Shown: positions 8,027-16,711, numbered from the stretch's first letter. The stretch is 64,000 bases of DNA from Pseudomonadota bacterium (GCA_039033415.1 JBCCCR010000012.1:121031-185030), one strand, 5' to 3'. A program made the numbers and translations. The notes: generated by a model not told the origin, from the sequence alone.

Positions 8027-10468
8027 ATGAAGAACCAATCCCTTTTGAAGAAGAAATCTCTGGGCCAGGCGATTCGTCTGGGTCTCATTGCGGGCACCGT
8101 GTCCCTGCTGGGCGCTGAGTTTGTCCCCGGCATGGCCAGCATGGCCCACGCCCAGGCCCTGGAAGAAATTGTGGTAACGGCCCGGAAGCGCGAGGAAACG
8201 CTGCAGGACGTTCCGTTTGCCGTGCAGGCGCTCAGCGGCGACCAGATTCAGGCCCGAGGCATCAACAGCCTGGAAGATCTGTCGCAAAACGTGGCAGGTT
8301 TCTCCGTACAAAACCTCGGTCCTGGCCAGAGCCAGGTGTCGATCCGCGGCATTTCGGCCGGTCAGATTGTGCGCGACCAGCCCGGCGTGAAAGAGCAGGT
8401 GGGCGTGTATTTTGACGAGTCGGTGATTTCCCTGTCGCTATTCACCCCCGACCTCGACTTCTATGACATGAACCGCGTGGAGGTCCTGCGTGGTCCTCAG
8501 GGCACGCTGTTTGGTTCCGGCTCGCTGTCCGGCACGGTACGCTACATCAGCAACCAGCCTGAGATCGGTTCCAACGAAGGTTCGCTCCAGCTGGGCCTGA
8601 GCTCGGTGGAAGACGGCGATTTCGGGTTTGACGCCAAAGGCGCCATCAACATCCCGCTGGGTGAGACGGCGGCCGCCCGCATTGTGGCGTACCACACCGA
8701 ATACGCCGGCTTTATCGACGCGCTGCAGCCCGGTGGCGGCGTCAACGAAGACGTCAACGACGGCAGCCGATCCGGTATTCGCGCGGCGCTGAAGTTTCAG
8801 CCCAACGATCGGCTGACGATCACGCCGCGCATCATCTATCAAGAAGTTGACCTCGACGGCTTTAACCGTCAGGACGCCTTCAACGTACTGGCCAACCCCT
8901 TTACGACAACCCGGCCGGCGATCAGCCCCGGAGAGCGTGAACAGTACACGCAGCTTCAGGAACAGTTTGAGGACGAGTTCTTGCTGGTGGACGCGCAGGT
9001 CGACTACGATTTTGACAACGTTACGCTGACGTCCATCACCTCCTACACCGACCGCGACCTGCTCGTGCTCCGCGACGCTTCTGCGCTGACCCTCGGCGTC
9101 ATCAGCGGCCTGCTTGGGCTGCCGCGGGACATTGCCGACACGGCGGTGGAAACGCTGGACGGCCCACTGTCCGACGAAACTACGGTGGAGATGTTCACCC
9201 AGGAGATCCGGTTGTCCTCAGCCTACGAAGGTGATCGCGATTTTGACTGGGTGATCGGCGCGTTCTACAGCGATATCGATCGTGACTACGGTCAGACGCT
9301 GCCGGTGAACGGCTTCGAAGCGCTAACCGGCATTCCCACGGCTGGGGTGATCAACCCGACCGATACGCTGTTCTTCTCGCGCATCCCTTACAACTTTGAG
9401 CAGCTCGCGTTTTTTGGTGAGTTCAGCTACTACATTACCGACCAGTTCACGCTGACCGCAGGCGCGCGCTACTACGACTTCGAGGAAAGCCGGGTGCTGA
9501 ACTTCGACGGTCTGTTTGCCAGTCAGTCGATCGGCGTTCCGGGTGATACCGATAGTGACGGCATCAACCCGCGCGTCATGGTCAGCTACGACCTGAGTGA
9601 AGGAACACAGATCAACGCGCAGATCTCCGAAGGCTTCCGGCTGGGTGGCGTCAACGACCCGCTCAACACCGGCGCCTGCAGCCCCGCCGACTTCGCGACG
9701 TTCCAGCCGCTGGAAGGCCGCTTCGACGACGAGGAGCTGACCAACTACGAGATCGGTCTGAAAACCACAGTCATGGACGGCGCTGGTGTGCTGAACGTGT
9801 CCGCCTTCACCGCTGACATTGAGAACCTGCAGGCCACCATCGACGCCGGTACGTGCTCATCGCGGATCGTGTTTAACGTTCCCGATGCGCAGGCTACCGG
9901 TATCGAGTTTGAGTATTCGGCCAACATTACTGACAACTTCTTTATGTCAGCCGCTGGCAGCTACGTTGAGGCGGAAGTAGAGTCGACCCTGATCTCCACC
10001 GACACCGCGGGCAACACCACGGTGCTTGGTGGCGTGCGCGATGGCAACCGTCTCCCCAGCGTTCCGGAGTTCCAGCTCGCGCTGTCTGGCACCTACGAAT
10101 TCCAGTGGAACGAAAACTGGGACGGCTACTTCACCGCCACCGCGCAGCACGTGGGTTCTCGCTTTACCCAGCTGGTGGATCAGGAGCCAGGTGTCGGCGT
10201 CACCGGGCCGGCCGTTGCCAACATCGGCAACCCGCTGCCGGACGCCACGGTGTTTGTTGAGCCGGAGCTGCCGTCTTACGAGATTTACAACCTGCGTCTG
10301 GGTGCTCGTAACGAAACCTGGGATGTGGCGCTTTACGTCAACAACGCTACCGACGAGAACGCGCTTCTGTCGCTGGACCGCGAACTGGGCGGCGCCGGTC
10401 GTTTCGGTTACCGGGTGAACCAGCCGCGGACGATTGGTCTCGTCTTCAACATGGCGTTCGGTCAGTAA
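8027..10468 (+). CDS. TonB-dependent outer-membrane receptor
   Basis: An 813-residue outer-membrane protein with a signal peptide (residues 1-42, cleavage after MAHAQA). Next come a TonB box-like strand (LEEIVVTARKR), a plug domain (VPFAVQALSGDQI, VEVLRGPQGTLFGSGSLSGT) and a 22-strand-type barrel to the end, finishing in an aromatic-rich strand (GLVFNMAFGQ). The plug sequence resembles the large iron-complex receptor group; the substrate cannot be read from sequence. The ATG chosen gives the signal peptide directly. An in-frame upstream extension to 7952 would place 25 non-conserved residues before it and is rejected. The gene stands alone and is followed by a strong terminator. Confidence 0.92.
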   Translation: MKNQSLLKKKSLGQAIRLGLIAGTVSLLGAEFVPGMASMAHAQALEEIVVTARKREETLQDVPFAVQALSGDQIQARGINSLEDLSQNVAGFSVQNLGPGQSQVSIRGISAGQIVRDQPGVKEQVGVYFDESVISLSLFTPDLDFYDMNRVEVLRGPQGTLFGSGSLSGTVRYISNQPEIGSNEGSLQLGLSSVEDGDFGFDAKGAINIPLGETAAARIVAYHTEYAGFIDALQPGGGVNEDVNDGSRSGIRAALKFQPNDRLTITPRIIYQEVDLDGFNRQDAFNVLANPFTTTRPAISPGEREQYTQLQEQFEDEFLLVDAQVDYDFDNVTLTSITSYTDRDLLVLRDASALTLGVISGLLGLPRDIADTAVETLDGPLSDETTVEMFTQEIRLSSAYEGDRDFDWVIGAFYSDIDRDYGQTLPVNGFEALTGIPTAGVINPTDTLFFSRIPYNFEQLAFFGEFSYYITDQFTLTAGARYYDFEESRVLNFDGLFASQSIGVPGDTDSDGINPRVMVSYDLSEGTQINAQISEGFRLGGVNDPLNTGACSPADFATFQPLEGRFDDEELTNYEIGLKTTVMDGAGVLNVSAFTADIENLQATIDAGTCSSRIVFNVPDAQATGIEFEYSANITDNFFMSAAGSYVEAEVESTLISTDTAGNTTVLGGVRDGNRLPSVPEFQLALSGTYEFQWNENWDGYFTATAQHVGSRFTQLVDQEPGVGVTGPAVANIGNPLPDATVFVEPELPSYEIYNLRLGARNETWDVALYVNNATDENALLSLDRELGGAGRFGYRVNQPRTIGLVFNMAFGQ

Positions 10469-10487
10469 ATCGCTCGCCAAAAAACGA

Positions 10488-10555
10488 CTGTCCGGGAGGC
10501 TTTCTCCCGGGCAGGAATCTGCCAAAATGGCCCGCTCCTAGCGGGCCATTTTTTT
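10488..10555 (+). terminator. Double-hairpin terminator after the TonB receptor
   Basis: First hairpin: CTGTCCGGGAG (10488-10498) pairs with CTCCCGGGCAG (10504-10514), one G-U wobble. Second hairpin: ATGGCCCGC (10527-10535) pairs with GCGGGCCAT (10541-10549) and runs into six or seven T. The second is a canonical intrinsic terminator. Its end lies within 10 bases of the bioA start, so bioA either has a promoter inside this short stretch or depends on read-through. Confidence 0.88.
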
Positions 10556-10562
10556 GGGACCC

Positions 10563-11903
10563 ATGATGCAATCCAAATCAGCAGCGGCAGACCAAAATGC
10601 GGCAGGCGGAGCGCCTGCTATAACCTCAGCGGACCTCGACTTCGACCGGCGGCACATCTGGCATCCCTACACGTCGATGAATGAGCCGCTCCCCGTCTAC
10701 CCGGTGGTCGGCGCCGACGGCGTGCGGCTTGAGCTCGCCGACGGGCGCCAACTGATCGACGGCATGTCGTCCTGGTGGGCCGCCATTCACGGTTATAACC
10801 ATCCACGCCTGAATCAAGCGCTCAAGGACCAGGCCGACCGGATGTCGCACGTGATGTTCGGCGGCATCACGCATCAGCCGGCGATTGCTTTGGCCCGACA
10901 GCTGGTTGACCTGTCGCCGGCCGGGCTCGAACACGTGTTCTTCTGCGACTCGGGGTCGGTTGCCATGGAGGTCGCCATCAAGATGGCCTTCCAGTACTGG
11001 TTTGCCGCCGGGGAATCACAAAAGAATCAGCTGCTGACCGTCAGGTCCGGCTACCACGGCGATACCTTTCAGGCCATGTCGGTCTGTGATCCCGTTACCG
11101 GTATGCACGAGATTTTTAGTGACGTGTTGCCGAAGCGGCTGTTTGCCCCCAGCCCGCAGTGCCGCTTCACGGAAGAGTACGATCCCGCCGATTTTGAAGC
11201 CTTCGAAAAACTCGCCCGCGACCATCGGGAGGTGCTCGCGGCGGTGGTGCTCGAACCAATTGTGCAGGGCGCCGGAGGCATGTGGTTCTATCACCCGCAG
11301 TACCTCAAACAGGTCCGTGAGTTGTGTGACGAACTCGATTTGCTGCTCATTGCCGACGAAATTGCGACCGGCTTCGGCCGCACCGGAAAACTGTTTGCCT
11401 GCGACCACGCCGGCATCACACCGGACATCATGGCGGTCGGAAAAGCCCTGACCGGCGGGTACCTGACGCTCGCCGCAACGCTTGCCACCACCCGCGTCGC
11501 GGACGGGATCTCAAGCAGCCGGCTCAATGGCGGCGTCCTGATGCACGGGCCAACCTATATGGGAAACCCGCTGGCCTGCGCGGTGGGCAGCGCCAGTATC
11601 GATCTGCTGACGAGCGGCCCCTGGCAGAAGAACGTCAAACGATTGGAACGAGGTCTCGAGGTCGGACTGGCGCCGTGTCGCAACCTGTCGGGAGTAGCGG
11701 ACGTGCGCACGCTCGGCGCTATTGGCGTGGTGGAAATGGTGGAGCCAGTGGACGTTGCGTCGCTGCAGGCTGCCCTGGTAGAGGCTGGAGTCTGGGTCCG
11801 CCCCTTCGGTCGGCTGGTGTACCTGATGCCGCCCTACATCATGGATGATGAAGACCTTGCAACACTTTGCGGAGCGGTCGTTGGCGTGCTCTCGGCGTGC
11901 TAG
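10563..11903 (+). CDS. bioA: Adenosylmethionine--8-amino-7-oxononanoate aminotransferase
   Basis: A PLP enzyme of biotin synthesis that transfers an amino group from S-adenosylmethionine to KAPA to make DAPA. The 446 residues match the BioA length. Diagnostic segments are [11 protein letters not shown] near the N-terminus, [15 protein letters not shown], the class-III aminotransferase block [15 protein letters not shown] and the PLP lysine in VGKALTGG. No other bio genes are in the window and the gene is isolated. The ATG at 10563 or the adjacent one at 10566 is preferred over an upstream TTG that lies in the terminator T-run. No BirA-like operator was recognised. Confidence 0.95.
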   Translation: MMQSKSAAADQNAAGGAPAITSADLDFDRRHIWHPYTSMNEPLPVYPVVGADGVRLELADGRQLIDGMSSWWAAIHGYNHPRLNQALKDQADRMSHVMFGGITHQPAIALARQLVDLSPAGLEHVFFCDSGSVAMEVAIKMAFQYWFAAGESQKNQLLTVRSGYHGDTFQAMSVCDPVTGMHEIFSDVLPKRLFAPSPQCRFTEEYDPADFEAFEKLARDHREVLAAVVLEPIVQGAGGMWFYHPQYLKQVRELCDELDLLLIADEIATGFGRTGKLFACDHAGITPDIMAVGKALTGGYLTLAATLATTRVADGISSSRLNGGVLMHGPTYMGNPLACAVGSASIDLLTSGPWQKNVKRLERGLEVGLAPCRNLSGVADVRTLGAIGVVEMVEPVDVASLQAALVEAGVWVRPFGRLVYLMPPYIMDDEDLATLCGAVVGVLSAC

Positions 11904-12055
11904 CGGCTCGCTGGCGCCTTGGCCGTGTGCAGGTAGGGTTGGTCTGCTGCCTGACGTCGTGGTGTAGCTCTTGCGAGTTGTCGTGCTTAGGTCAGCAATC
12001 CGACGGCCGCCGTCTGCTAGACTCATGCGCCCGTAGCAATTGATAAGGCAAGACA

Positions 12056-12433
12056 TTGGCCGCAAAAGCAGCAGATATTATGGCGGAAGCGCTTGAGCGC
12101 GATGCCGATCTTCACGATCGTGATGAACTTGATAATGTTGACGCTCATATCGAGGACGTGTGTCGCCAGGTCCTGCCCATCAACAACATTCCTGAGCCGA
12201 TCTACAAGCTGACGCTGCATTTTTGGAAAGAATGGGGGCGGGCGTTGCAGGAGGACTGGGTACACTACGCGGAGATCGAGAAAGACGAATGGCCGGTGAT
12301 GGCCCGGACCATCGCTAAACATGTTCGCCTGGGTACGCTGCCGAACGACAAGCGGATCATCCGCAACTTTATTAACGGCCGACCACCCGTGCCCTGGTCC
12401 AAGCTCAGAGAGTTGTTTTTTAAGAAATCCTAG
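12056..12433 (+). CDS. Hypothetical protein
   Basis: A 125-residue, mostly helical, charged soluble protein that I do not recognise. It has an acidic N-terminal third (EALERDADLHDRDELDN) and a Trp-rich middle (LTLHFWKEWGRALQEDW), and ends in basic residues (FFKKS). There is no signal peptide or membrane segment. The TTG start has AAGG about nine bases upstream; an in-frame ATG eight codons later is the alternative. It ends one base before the end of the convergent DoxX-like gene. Codon usage is like its neighbours, so I consider it a real gene. Confidence 0.7.
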   Translation: MAAKAADIMAEALERDADLHDRDELDNVDAHIEDVCRQVLPINNIPEPIYKLTLHFWKEWGRALQEDWVHYAEIEKDEWPVMARTIAKHVRLGTLPNDKRIIRNFINGRPPVPWSKLRELFFKKS

Positions 12434-12434
12434 C

Positions 12435-12968
12435 TCAGAGGGAGGGCGCCTGACGCCCGCTGAGTGGGTAGATCGCTAAGGCAATCGCAAACGCCATCAA
12501 AAACATCGTTGAGACGTCCACGTAGCCGCCGGCCGCAAACCCGATCATCATCGCCACCGCCGAGATCGCAAAGAAGCGAATGCGGACAGAAAACAACAGC
12601 CCAAGCGCAATCGGGAGTTCTCCCAACGTTACGACCCAGCCGAGCGGGAAGTAGTGGGGTATCACGAACTGTGTGAGGAACATCTGCTGGAACGCGGTTA
12701 GCGGTGGCGGGTCAATCAGACGCGCGTTGAGGTGGTCGAGAAACGCGTCTGACCAAAGCCAGCCGTCGATGACCTTTGCGACAAAGCCCACGAGAAATAG
12801 TAGACCGAGGAGATAGCGGCCGACCACCAACGCTCGTTTGATTACTGAACGAGCTGGCCGGGCTGCAACGGGGACGGGAACGAGGGCGCTTCTCCAGTCA
12901 GTCTCTGTCGTGGGAATGCTCATAGGTCTCGCAGTCGATGAGTATGCTTGTTCCGTTGCGCTAGTCAT
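12435..12968 (-). CDS. DoxX-like membrane protein
   Basis: A small inner-membrane protein of 177 residues with four hydrophobic helices (LLGLLFLVGFVAKVI, FPLGWVVTLGELPIALGLLF, FFAISAVAMMIGFAA, STMFLMAFAIALAIY), the topology and spacing of the DoxX/DoxD family. DoxD was first described as a subunit of thiosulfate:quinone oxidoreductase, but most relatives are uncharacterised. It begins 4 bp after the pucC stop and so is probably the last gene of the light-harvesting operon. The ATG at 12968 was chosen for that spacing; an internal ATG at 12923 would give 162 residues. Its role with light harvesting is unknown. Confidence 0.75.
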   Translation of the reverse strand: MTSATEQAYSSTARPMSIPTTETDWRSALVPVPVAARPARSVIKRALVVGRYLLGLLFLVGFVAKVIDGWLWSDAFLDHLNARLIDPPPLTAFQQMFLTQFVIPHYFPLGWVVTLGELPIALGLLFSVRIRFFAISAVAMMIGFAAGGYVDVSTMFLMAFAIALAIYPLSGRQAPSL

Positions 12969-12972
12969 GGCG

Positions 12973-14418
12973 TCAGGCAACCGGTCCGCCGCCGGCGTCA
13001 ACGCCAACGCTCAGTGCTATCCGGCGTGCGCGACGCCGCATGATGAGCGGTGCAGTGGCGACGATGGTGATGAGCAACAGCACAATCTCGATCGTGTACA
13101 CCGTCATGTAGCCGGTGGCCGCGGTAGCGAAGCCCCAAAGATTGTCCGTGAGTCCGGCGATTAGGTTCACAAGGTCGCGAATAACACCACTGGCGGCCAT
13201 AGCAACACCGGCGGCTGTGGCCTGGACGGCACCCCATGCACCGAGAGCGAGGCCAACCTCCGCTTTGGGCGCGCGGTTCATGGTCGCGGTCAGCGTGCCG
13301 TGCCCGAAGAGGGCAGCACCCAAGCCAATCAGGAAGTTGCCCAGCAGGAAGAGCATCGGCGTGGCCAGCGGTGCCGCGATCATGACGAGCACGAAGGCTG
13401 GGAGGCCGAGAACTGCGCCGCCGCGAGCTACCCGGTAAGGGTCTCCGCCGCGTCCAAGGATGTGGGATGCAAAGGCAAAGCCAACCAGGCCGCCGAGTGC
13501 GAATAGGGCTGTGAGCTTAGTGGTTGCGCTCACTGACAGGTTCAGCACCTGACCGCCGAAGGGTTCGAGGAGCACGTCGGCCATACCAAAGGCCATGGTG
13601 CCCAGCCCGACCGCGGCTAGACGCCGGATCGTGCGGTCACCCGTGCAGAAGTTTGCCCACGCTTCGCGGAAGCTCGGGTCCGCCGTATCGTTCGGGCGGC
13701 GCTGCGTGTGGCGAGTCTCCTGCTTCCACATGGCAGCGGCGTTCAGCGCGAGTGTCAGCAGTGCGGTCCAGGAAACCACGGCGATGAGGCGGCCGGGCGT
13801 AAATTCTGCCAGTGCCATCCCGAACACTAGCGCGCTGGCAATCATGCTCATAAGCAGCATGACATACATCAGACCAACGACCTTGGGATGAGATTCTGGG
13901 GGCGTCAAGTCGGTGGCTAGCGCTAGACCTGCAGTCTGCACCGTATGGACGCCAGCGCCTACGAGTAGAAACGCAAGCGCTGCTGTGGCCTGGCCGATCC
14001 AGACCGGCGCACCCGCCGCATGCCATTTGCCGCCGAGCACCAGTAGGGCCAGCGGCATAATGGCCAAACCGGCCCATTGATAGAGCGTGCCTTTGTACAT
14101 GAAGGGTATGCGGCGCCAACCGATGGCGCTGCGGTGGTGGTCCGAACGGAACCCGATCAGCGCCCGAAACGGGGCGAAGACGAGAGGCATGGCGAGCATG
14201 AGGCCGACGAGCGAGGAGGACACGCCGAGCTCCACGATCATCACCCGATTGAGGGTCCCGACCAGCAGCACCAGCGACATACCGACGGAAACCTGGAAAA
14301 GCGAAAGCCGGAGGAGACGAGAAAGCGGCAGGTCAGGTGTGGCGACGTCAGCGAAGGGCATGTAGCGCGATCCGGCTGATGCCCACACGCTCATTAGTTT
14401 TCTTCCCAGTCGATTCAT
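12973..14418 (-). CDS. pucC: PucC-family protein (BCD-type MFS), light-harvesting complex assembly
   Basis: A 481-residue twelve-helix membrane protein of the PucC/LhaA branch of the major facilitator superfamily, which is needed for assembly of light-harvesting complexes and is thought to handle bacteriochlorophyll. Diagnostic segments include RALIGFRSDHH, GWRRIPFMYKGTLYQWAGLA and GHGTLTATMNRAP. It lies 130 bp downstream of the LH alpha gene, after a short inverted repeat, in the classic pucBAC order. The ATG at 14418 has GAGGGG about ten bases upstream; an upstream TTG would place the same ribosome site too close. The assignment to the PucC family is firm; separating PucC from LhaA rests on the neighbouring genes. 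Confidence 0.92.
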   Translation of the reverse strand: MNRLGRKLMSVWASAGSRYMPFADVATPDLPLSRLLRLSLFQVSVGMSLVLLVGTLNRVMIVELGVSSSLVGLMLAMPLVFAPFRALIGFRSDHHRSAIGWRRIPFMYKGTLYQWAGLAIMPLALLVLGGKWHAAGAPVWIGQATAALAFLLVGAGVHTVQTAGLALATDLTPPESHPKVVGLMYVMLLMSMIASALVFGMALAEFTPGRLIAVVSWTALLTLALNAAAMWKQETRHTQRRPNDTADPSFREAWANFCTGDRTIRRLAAVGLGTMAFGMADVLLEPFGGQVLNLSVSATTKLTALFALGGLVGFAFASHILGRGGDPYRVARGGAVLGLPAFVLVMIAAPLATPMLFLLGNFLIGLGAALFGHGTLTATMNRAPKAEVGLALGAWGAVQATAAGVAMAASGVIRDLVNLIAGLTDNLWGFATAATGYMTVYTIEIVLLLITIVATAPLIMRRRARRIALSVGVDAGGGPVA

Positions 14419-14498
14419 GACGCTCAATCCCCTCGGGGCACAGAATTCATGGACTCTGCGTGGAACTAGTGGTTGAAAGGGGAATCGGGTCTAGCTAA

Positions 14499-14512
14499 GG
14501 AGTCCCGACTCC
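14499..14512 (-). other. Intercistronic inverted repeat between pucA and pucC
   Basis: GGAGTC-CC-GACTCC is a near-perfect palindrome in the 131-bp gap between the LH alpha gene and pucC, with a second short palindrome (CTCTAGAG) nearby. In known puc and puf operons a hairpin here stabilises the abundant alpha/beta message and lowers pucC expression. That role is inferred by analogy. Confidence 0.45.
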
Positions 14513-14549
14513 CCTAAGACGAACATCTCTAGAGAGTGAAACTGCGCCG

Positions 14550-14702
14550 TCAACCACCACCGCCAGAAAAAACAGCGGCAAACCATGGAACGGCCATAAG
14601 ACCGGCAGCATGGACAATGAGCGAGACGGCGATTACACCGCCAAGAAACAGCGGCAGGCCAACGGTAGGCTTAACAACACACCACATTCTACTTTGATTC
14701 AT
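14550..14702 (-). CDS. pucA: Light-harvesting complex alpha subunit
   Basis: A 50-residue single-span antenna polypeptide that binds bacteriochlorophyll a. The start reads MNQSRMWCVVKPTVGLPLFL, typical of LH alpha chains with W7, K11-P12 and G15-x-P17-L18. The membrane helix carries His31 in the A-x3-H-like setting that ligates the pigment magnesium, followed by a short FSGGGG tail. The ribosome site GGAG lies seven bases before the ATG and only 10 bp separate it from the beta gene. I assign LH2 rather than LH1 because pucC follows and no reaction-centre genes (pufL, pufM) are adjacent, but the two types cannot be fully separated by sequence alone. Confidence 0.93.
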   Translation of the reverse strand: MNQSRMWCVVKPTVGLPLFLGGVIAVSLIVHAAGLMAVPWFAAVFSGGGG

Positions 14703-14712
14703 TACTAACTCC

Positions 14713-14874
14713 TTATCCGAGCCACGGCGTGTACACGGCCATCAGGACGTGCGCGATGACTGAGATCACGAAGAACACCCGCGTGCCGTCGATGACGTGC
14801 TTGTGGATTTCCTCCGATTCTTTGGTGGTCAGACCGGTGGGCCACACGCGATCTGAATCGGCATGATCTGCCAT
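14713..14874 (-). CDS. pucB: Light-harvesting complex beta subunit
   Basis: A 53-residue antenna polypeptide, partner of the alpha chain in the membrane ring. The sequence shows the beta signature: an acidic N-terminal region, E-x2-H-K-H, a single membrane helix (VFFVISVIAHVLMAVY) with the pigment-binding His near its C-terminal end, and a terminal PWLG. AGGAG eight bases before the ATG at 14874 decides this start over two upstream ATG codons, one of which overlaps the ribosome site. It is the first gene of the operon, about 170 bases downstream of the predicted transcription start. Confidence 0.93.
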   Translation of the reverse strand: MADHADSDRVWPTGLTTKESEEIHKHVIDGTRVFFVISVIAHVLMAVYTPWLG

Positions 14875-15053
14875 TGACATATCTCCTGTACTGATCTCGT
14901 GCGAACCCCGCACGTAGGTGCCTGCAACCTGCGTTCCCGGGAGGACTCATTTTTTGGTCCCGGTAGGCAAGGTGACGCCCGACTGAGTCGGTTGTCCCAA
15001 GCGCCCGGCACCATCCGCCGCTAAGCAGAGGGAGTGCCGGTGTGTACGTCGAT

Positions 15054-15081
15054 AATGTAGAAAGTGTTCAGATGGTGTCAA
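15054..15081 (-). promoter_or_regulatory. Sigma-70-type promoter of the puc operon
   Basis: On the minus strand a perfect -35 (TTGACA, 15081-15076) is followed after 16 bases by TACATT (15059-15054), four of six matches to TATAAT. The -35 element lies inside the first PpsR-like half site, so a bound repressor would block polymerase. The predicted leader to pucB is about 170 bases. Confidence 0.6.
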
Positions 15082-15093
15082 CCTGATATGACT
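15076..15093. promoter_or_regulatory. PpsR/CrtJ-like operator, site 1
   Basis: TGTC-N10-GACT matches the PpsR/CrtJ consensus TGT-N12-ACA except for the last base. It covers the -35 element of the puc promoter. PpsR represses photosynthesis genes under oxygen; its gene is not in this window. Confidence 0.7.
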
Positions 15094-15100
15094 AAAAGTG

Positions 15101-15118
15101 TGTCAATCAGATATGACA
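15101..15118. promoter_or_regulatory. PpsR/CrtJ-like operator, site 2
   Basis: TGTC-N10-GACA is a perfect match to the PpsR/CrtJ consensus. It lies 25 bp centre to centre from site 1, with near-identical inner sequence (AATCAGATAT versus AACCTGATAT). Tandem sites at this kind of spacing allow cooperative binding of the tetrameric repressor. Confidence 0.8.
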
Positions 15119-15631
15119 GTCATGGTCGGCAGTGAAAACAGCTGCAAACCGCGAACTAACTTCGCGGGTTTTGGCCCTCGCATGCCCAAAGACGCGTGGT
15201 ACATCGAAAACCGGCTAATGGCTTAGGCTGAAACCTAATGTGTGACCGGTCAGGAGCCAATGATGTCGGACTTTCAAGGCGCCATGGCTGGCGTGTGGCC
15301 GGGCTGATGTTGGGTGCTTGTCTCGGTTATTACGTATAGGATCTCAAGCGAATTCTCCTCGAGCTGCGCGAGGTTTGCGTCAAATGGTATTGCGCGCTTC
15401 GCCGCTCCCTGCGCCCAGGATCTTGTCATAAGTAAACGGCTTGGGCGCCGCCGACTTTCGCTTAACCCACTTCGCCTTAAAGAACGGCCTAAAGAGTCAA
15501 GCCGCACCACACCTGAAACGACGGAAGCCGCCGAAGCGGCTCCCGAGTAAATCCAAGTCGCGAGATACCAGCGGGCTGCGATGCTATCGCCGACTACCTG
15601 CCGGCGATCAGCGCCACCCCACCGGGTGCAA
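15119..15631. other. Gap upstream of the puc promoter, no convincing gene
   Basis: About 510 bases with no supported gene. A 15-codon reading frame beginning ATGATGTCGGAC at 15260 has an AGGAG ribosome site but stops quickly, and the frames that follow it to 15550 are broken by stops. This could be a decayed small gene or a leader peptide. I see no repeat, RNA gene or transposon end here. Confidence 0.4.
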
Positions 15632-16306
15632 CTACTGACGTTTGGTCAGAGTCGGGATGTTAAACAGCGACGACAGTGGCGTCCCATTGTTTGAAAGCAG
15701 CGGCAGGCCGAAGCTCGAACGCTTGCTCTTTGAGCTGGTCAGCTGCTTCATGGGGATGATCGCAGAGCCGCTACTCTTCAGCAGCGGAATTCCGAAACTG
15801 GAACGTCGATTCGGCTTCGGTGCGTTCAACTCCTTCATCGGAATGATGGATTTGTCGCTGCGCTTCAGCAACCCGATTCCGAACATCGAAGACAACGTCC
15901 AGCCCGGCTTAGTGAGCTGTCGGATGTTTATGGAATGTTCGTGTTTGACCAGCGTCGGGATGCCCAGCAGATCGGATAGCGGTGACGGGTCGTAGGGGAC
16001 ATACGCGGGCAGCGAATCGGTGCCAACCGGTCCGAAGCTGTCCATGATTTCTTCAGCGGTCACACCCATACCAAAGGCCGGCCACACGGCCAGCACGGTG
16101 TGCCCATTCTGCAGCGCCTGGATACAAGCCTTTCGAAACCGCGCTGCCATTTGGTTTTTGTTGATGGCGCTGACGACCGCCGCGGCGGAGTCATCACCTG
16201 GCGTCAGCAGCATGATGGTGTCGTCGCGGAACCCAGCCTGCTTCAGCTGACTTGCCGCTTCCTGAGCCTGTTGTTCTTGTTCATAGAGACGGACGGTCGA
16301 TAACAT
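15632..16306 (-). CDS. Stress-protein-like protein with repeated FGIPLL-type motif
   Basis: A 224-residue soluble protein of unknown function. Residues 1-90 resemble the N-terminal fold of general-stress proteins that begin with a strand, a helix over a GF-x-DDTI motif and a second strand. From residue 108 a short motif recurs five times: SDLLGIPTLVK (111), SSMFGIGLLKR (139), SSFGIPLLKS (169), SSFGLPLLSN (197) and SSLFNIPTLTK (212). IIPMK is repeated between copies (154 and 183). The start follows AGGAG by seven bases. The gene lies between the puc promoter and a DUF1838 gene. The repeat region is rich in Ser, Lys and Leu and may be a flexible binding array; I cannot name a partner. Confidence 0.8.
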   Translation of the reverse strand: MLSTVRLYEQEQQAQEAASQLKQAGFRDDTIMLLTPGDDSAAAVVSAINKNQMAARFRKACIQALQNGHTVLAVWPAFGMGVTAEEIMDSFGPVGTDSLPAYVPYDPSPLSDLLGIPTLVKHEHSINIRQLTKPGWTLSSMFGIGLLKRSDKSIIPMKELNAPKPNRRSSFGIPLLKSSGSAIIPMKQLTSSKSKRSSFGLPLLSNNGTPLSSLFNIPTLTKRQ

Positions 16307-16711
16307 AGCTGTTCTCCTTAATCCCAGCCACGGCAAAAAATGTACGCCATCGCTATCGCGATAACTCCCAGTTAGCGTACCGTGAGCACTGTCAAGCTCG
16401 TGTGTAGACAGCTCTTCGTGGGTGCACTCCGAACCGTCTCAGATTCCAATCTTGAGTCTCACAGAAAGACCAATTTTGACCCTAAGATCAATCTTTGGCT
16501 AAGTCAACGATCGCCAATCGAATAAAGTGTCAACCTTGATTTAACGCTTCGGCGCCCGCGAACAGGTTGAATTCGGTGTTTGGATTGAGGGGGCAGGACC
16601 AGGCTTCCCGACCCCATGGCTTTCCCGGGCTTGTTATATTTGCGCGTCGCGACGGTCATCGTAGACCGGAGTCACGCTATGCGCCGCCGGATCGGTAGTT
16701 TGGGAGTAGCT
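16307..16711. other. Divergent intergenic region, promoters only
   Basis: About 400 bases between two divergent starts. It holds no gene. Several TCAA/TTGA-like words occur (for example AGTGTCAACCTTGAT near 16526) that resemble half of a PpsR site, but none has the complete TGT-N12-ACA form. It must contain the promoters of both flanking genes. Confidence 0.4.

Noticed and set aside
15260..15550. Decayed or frameshifted small gene upstream of the puc promoter
   Set aside because: There is a ribosome site and a 15-codon start, but the continuing frames show no recognisable protein. Kept only as a note on the gap.
16528..16545. A possible third PpsR/CrtJ site upstream of the DUF1838 gene (TGTC-N10-TAAC)
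   Set aside because: Only one half site fits. The second half lacks GACA, so the match is not better than chance in a 400-base gap.
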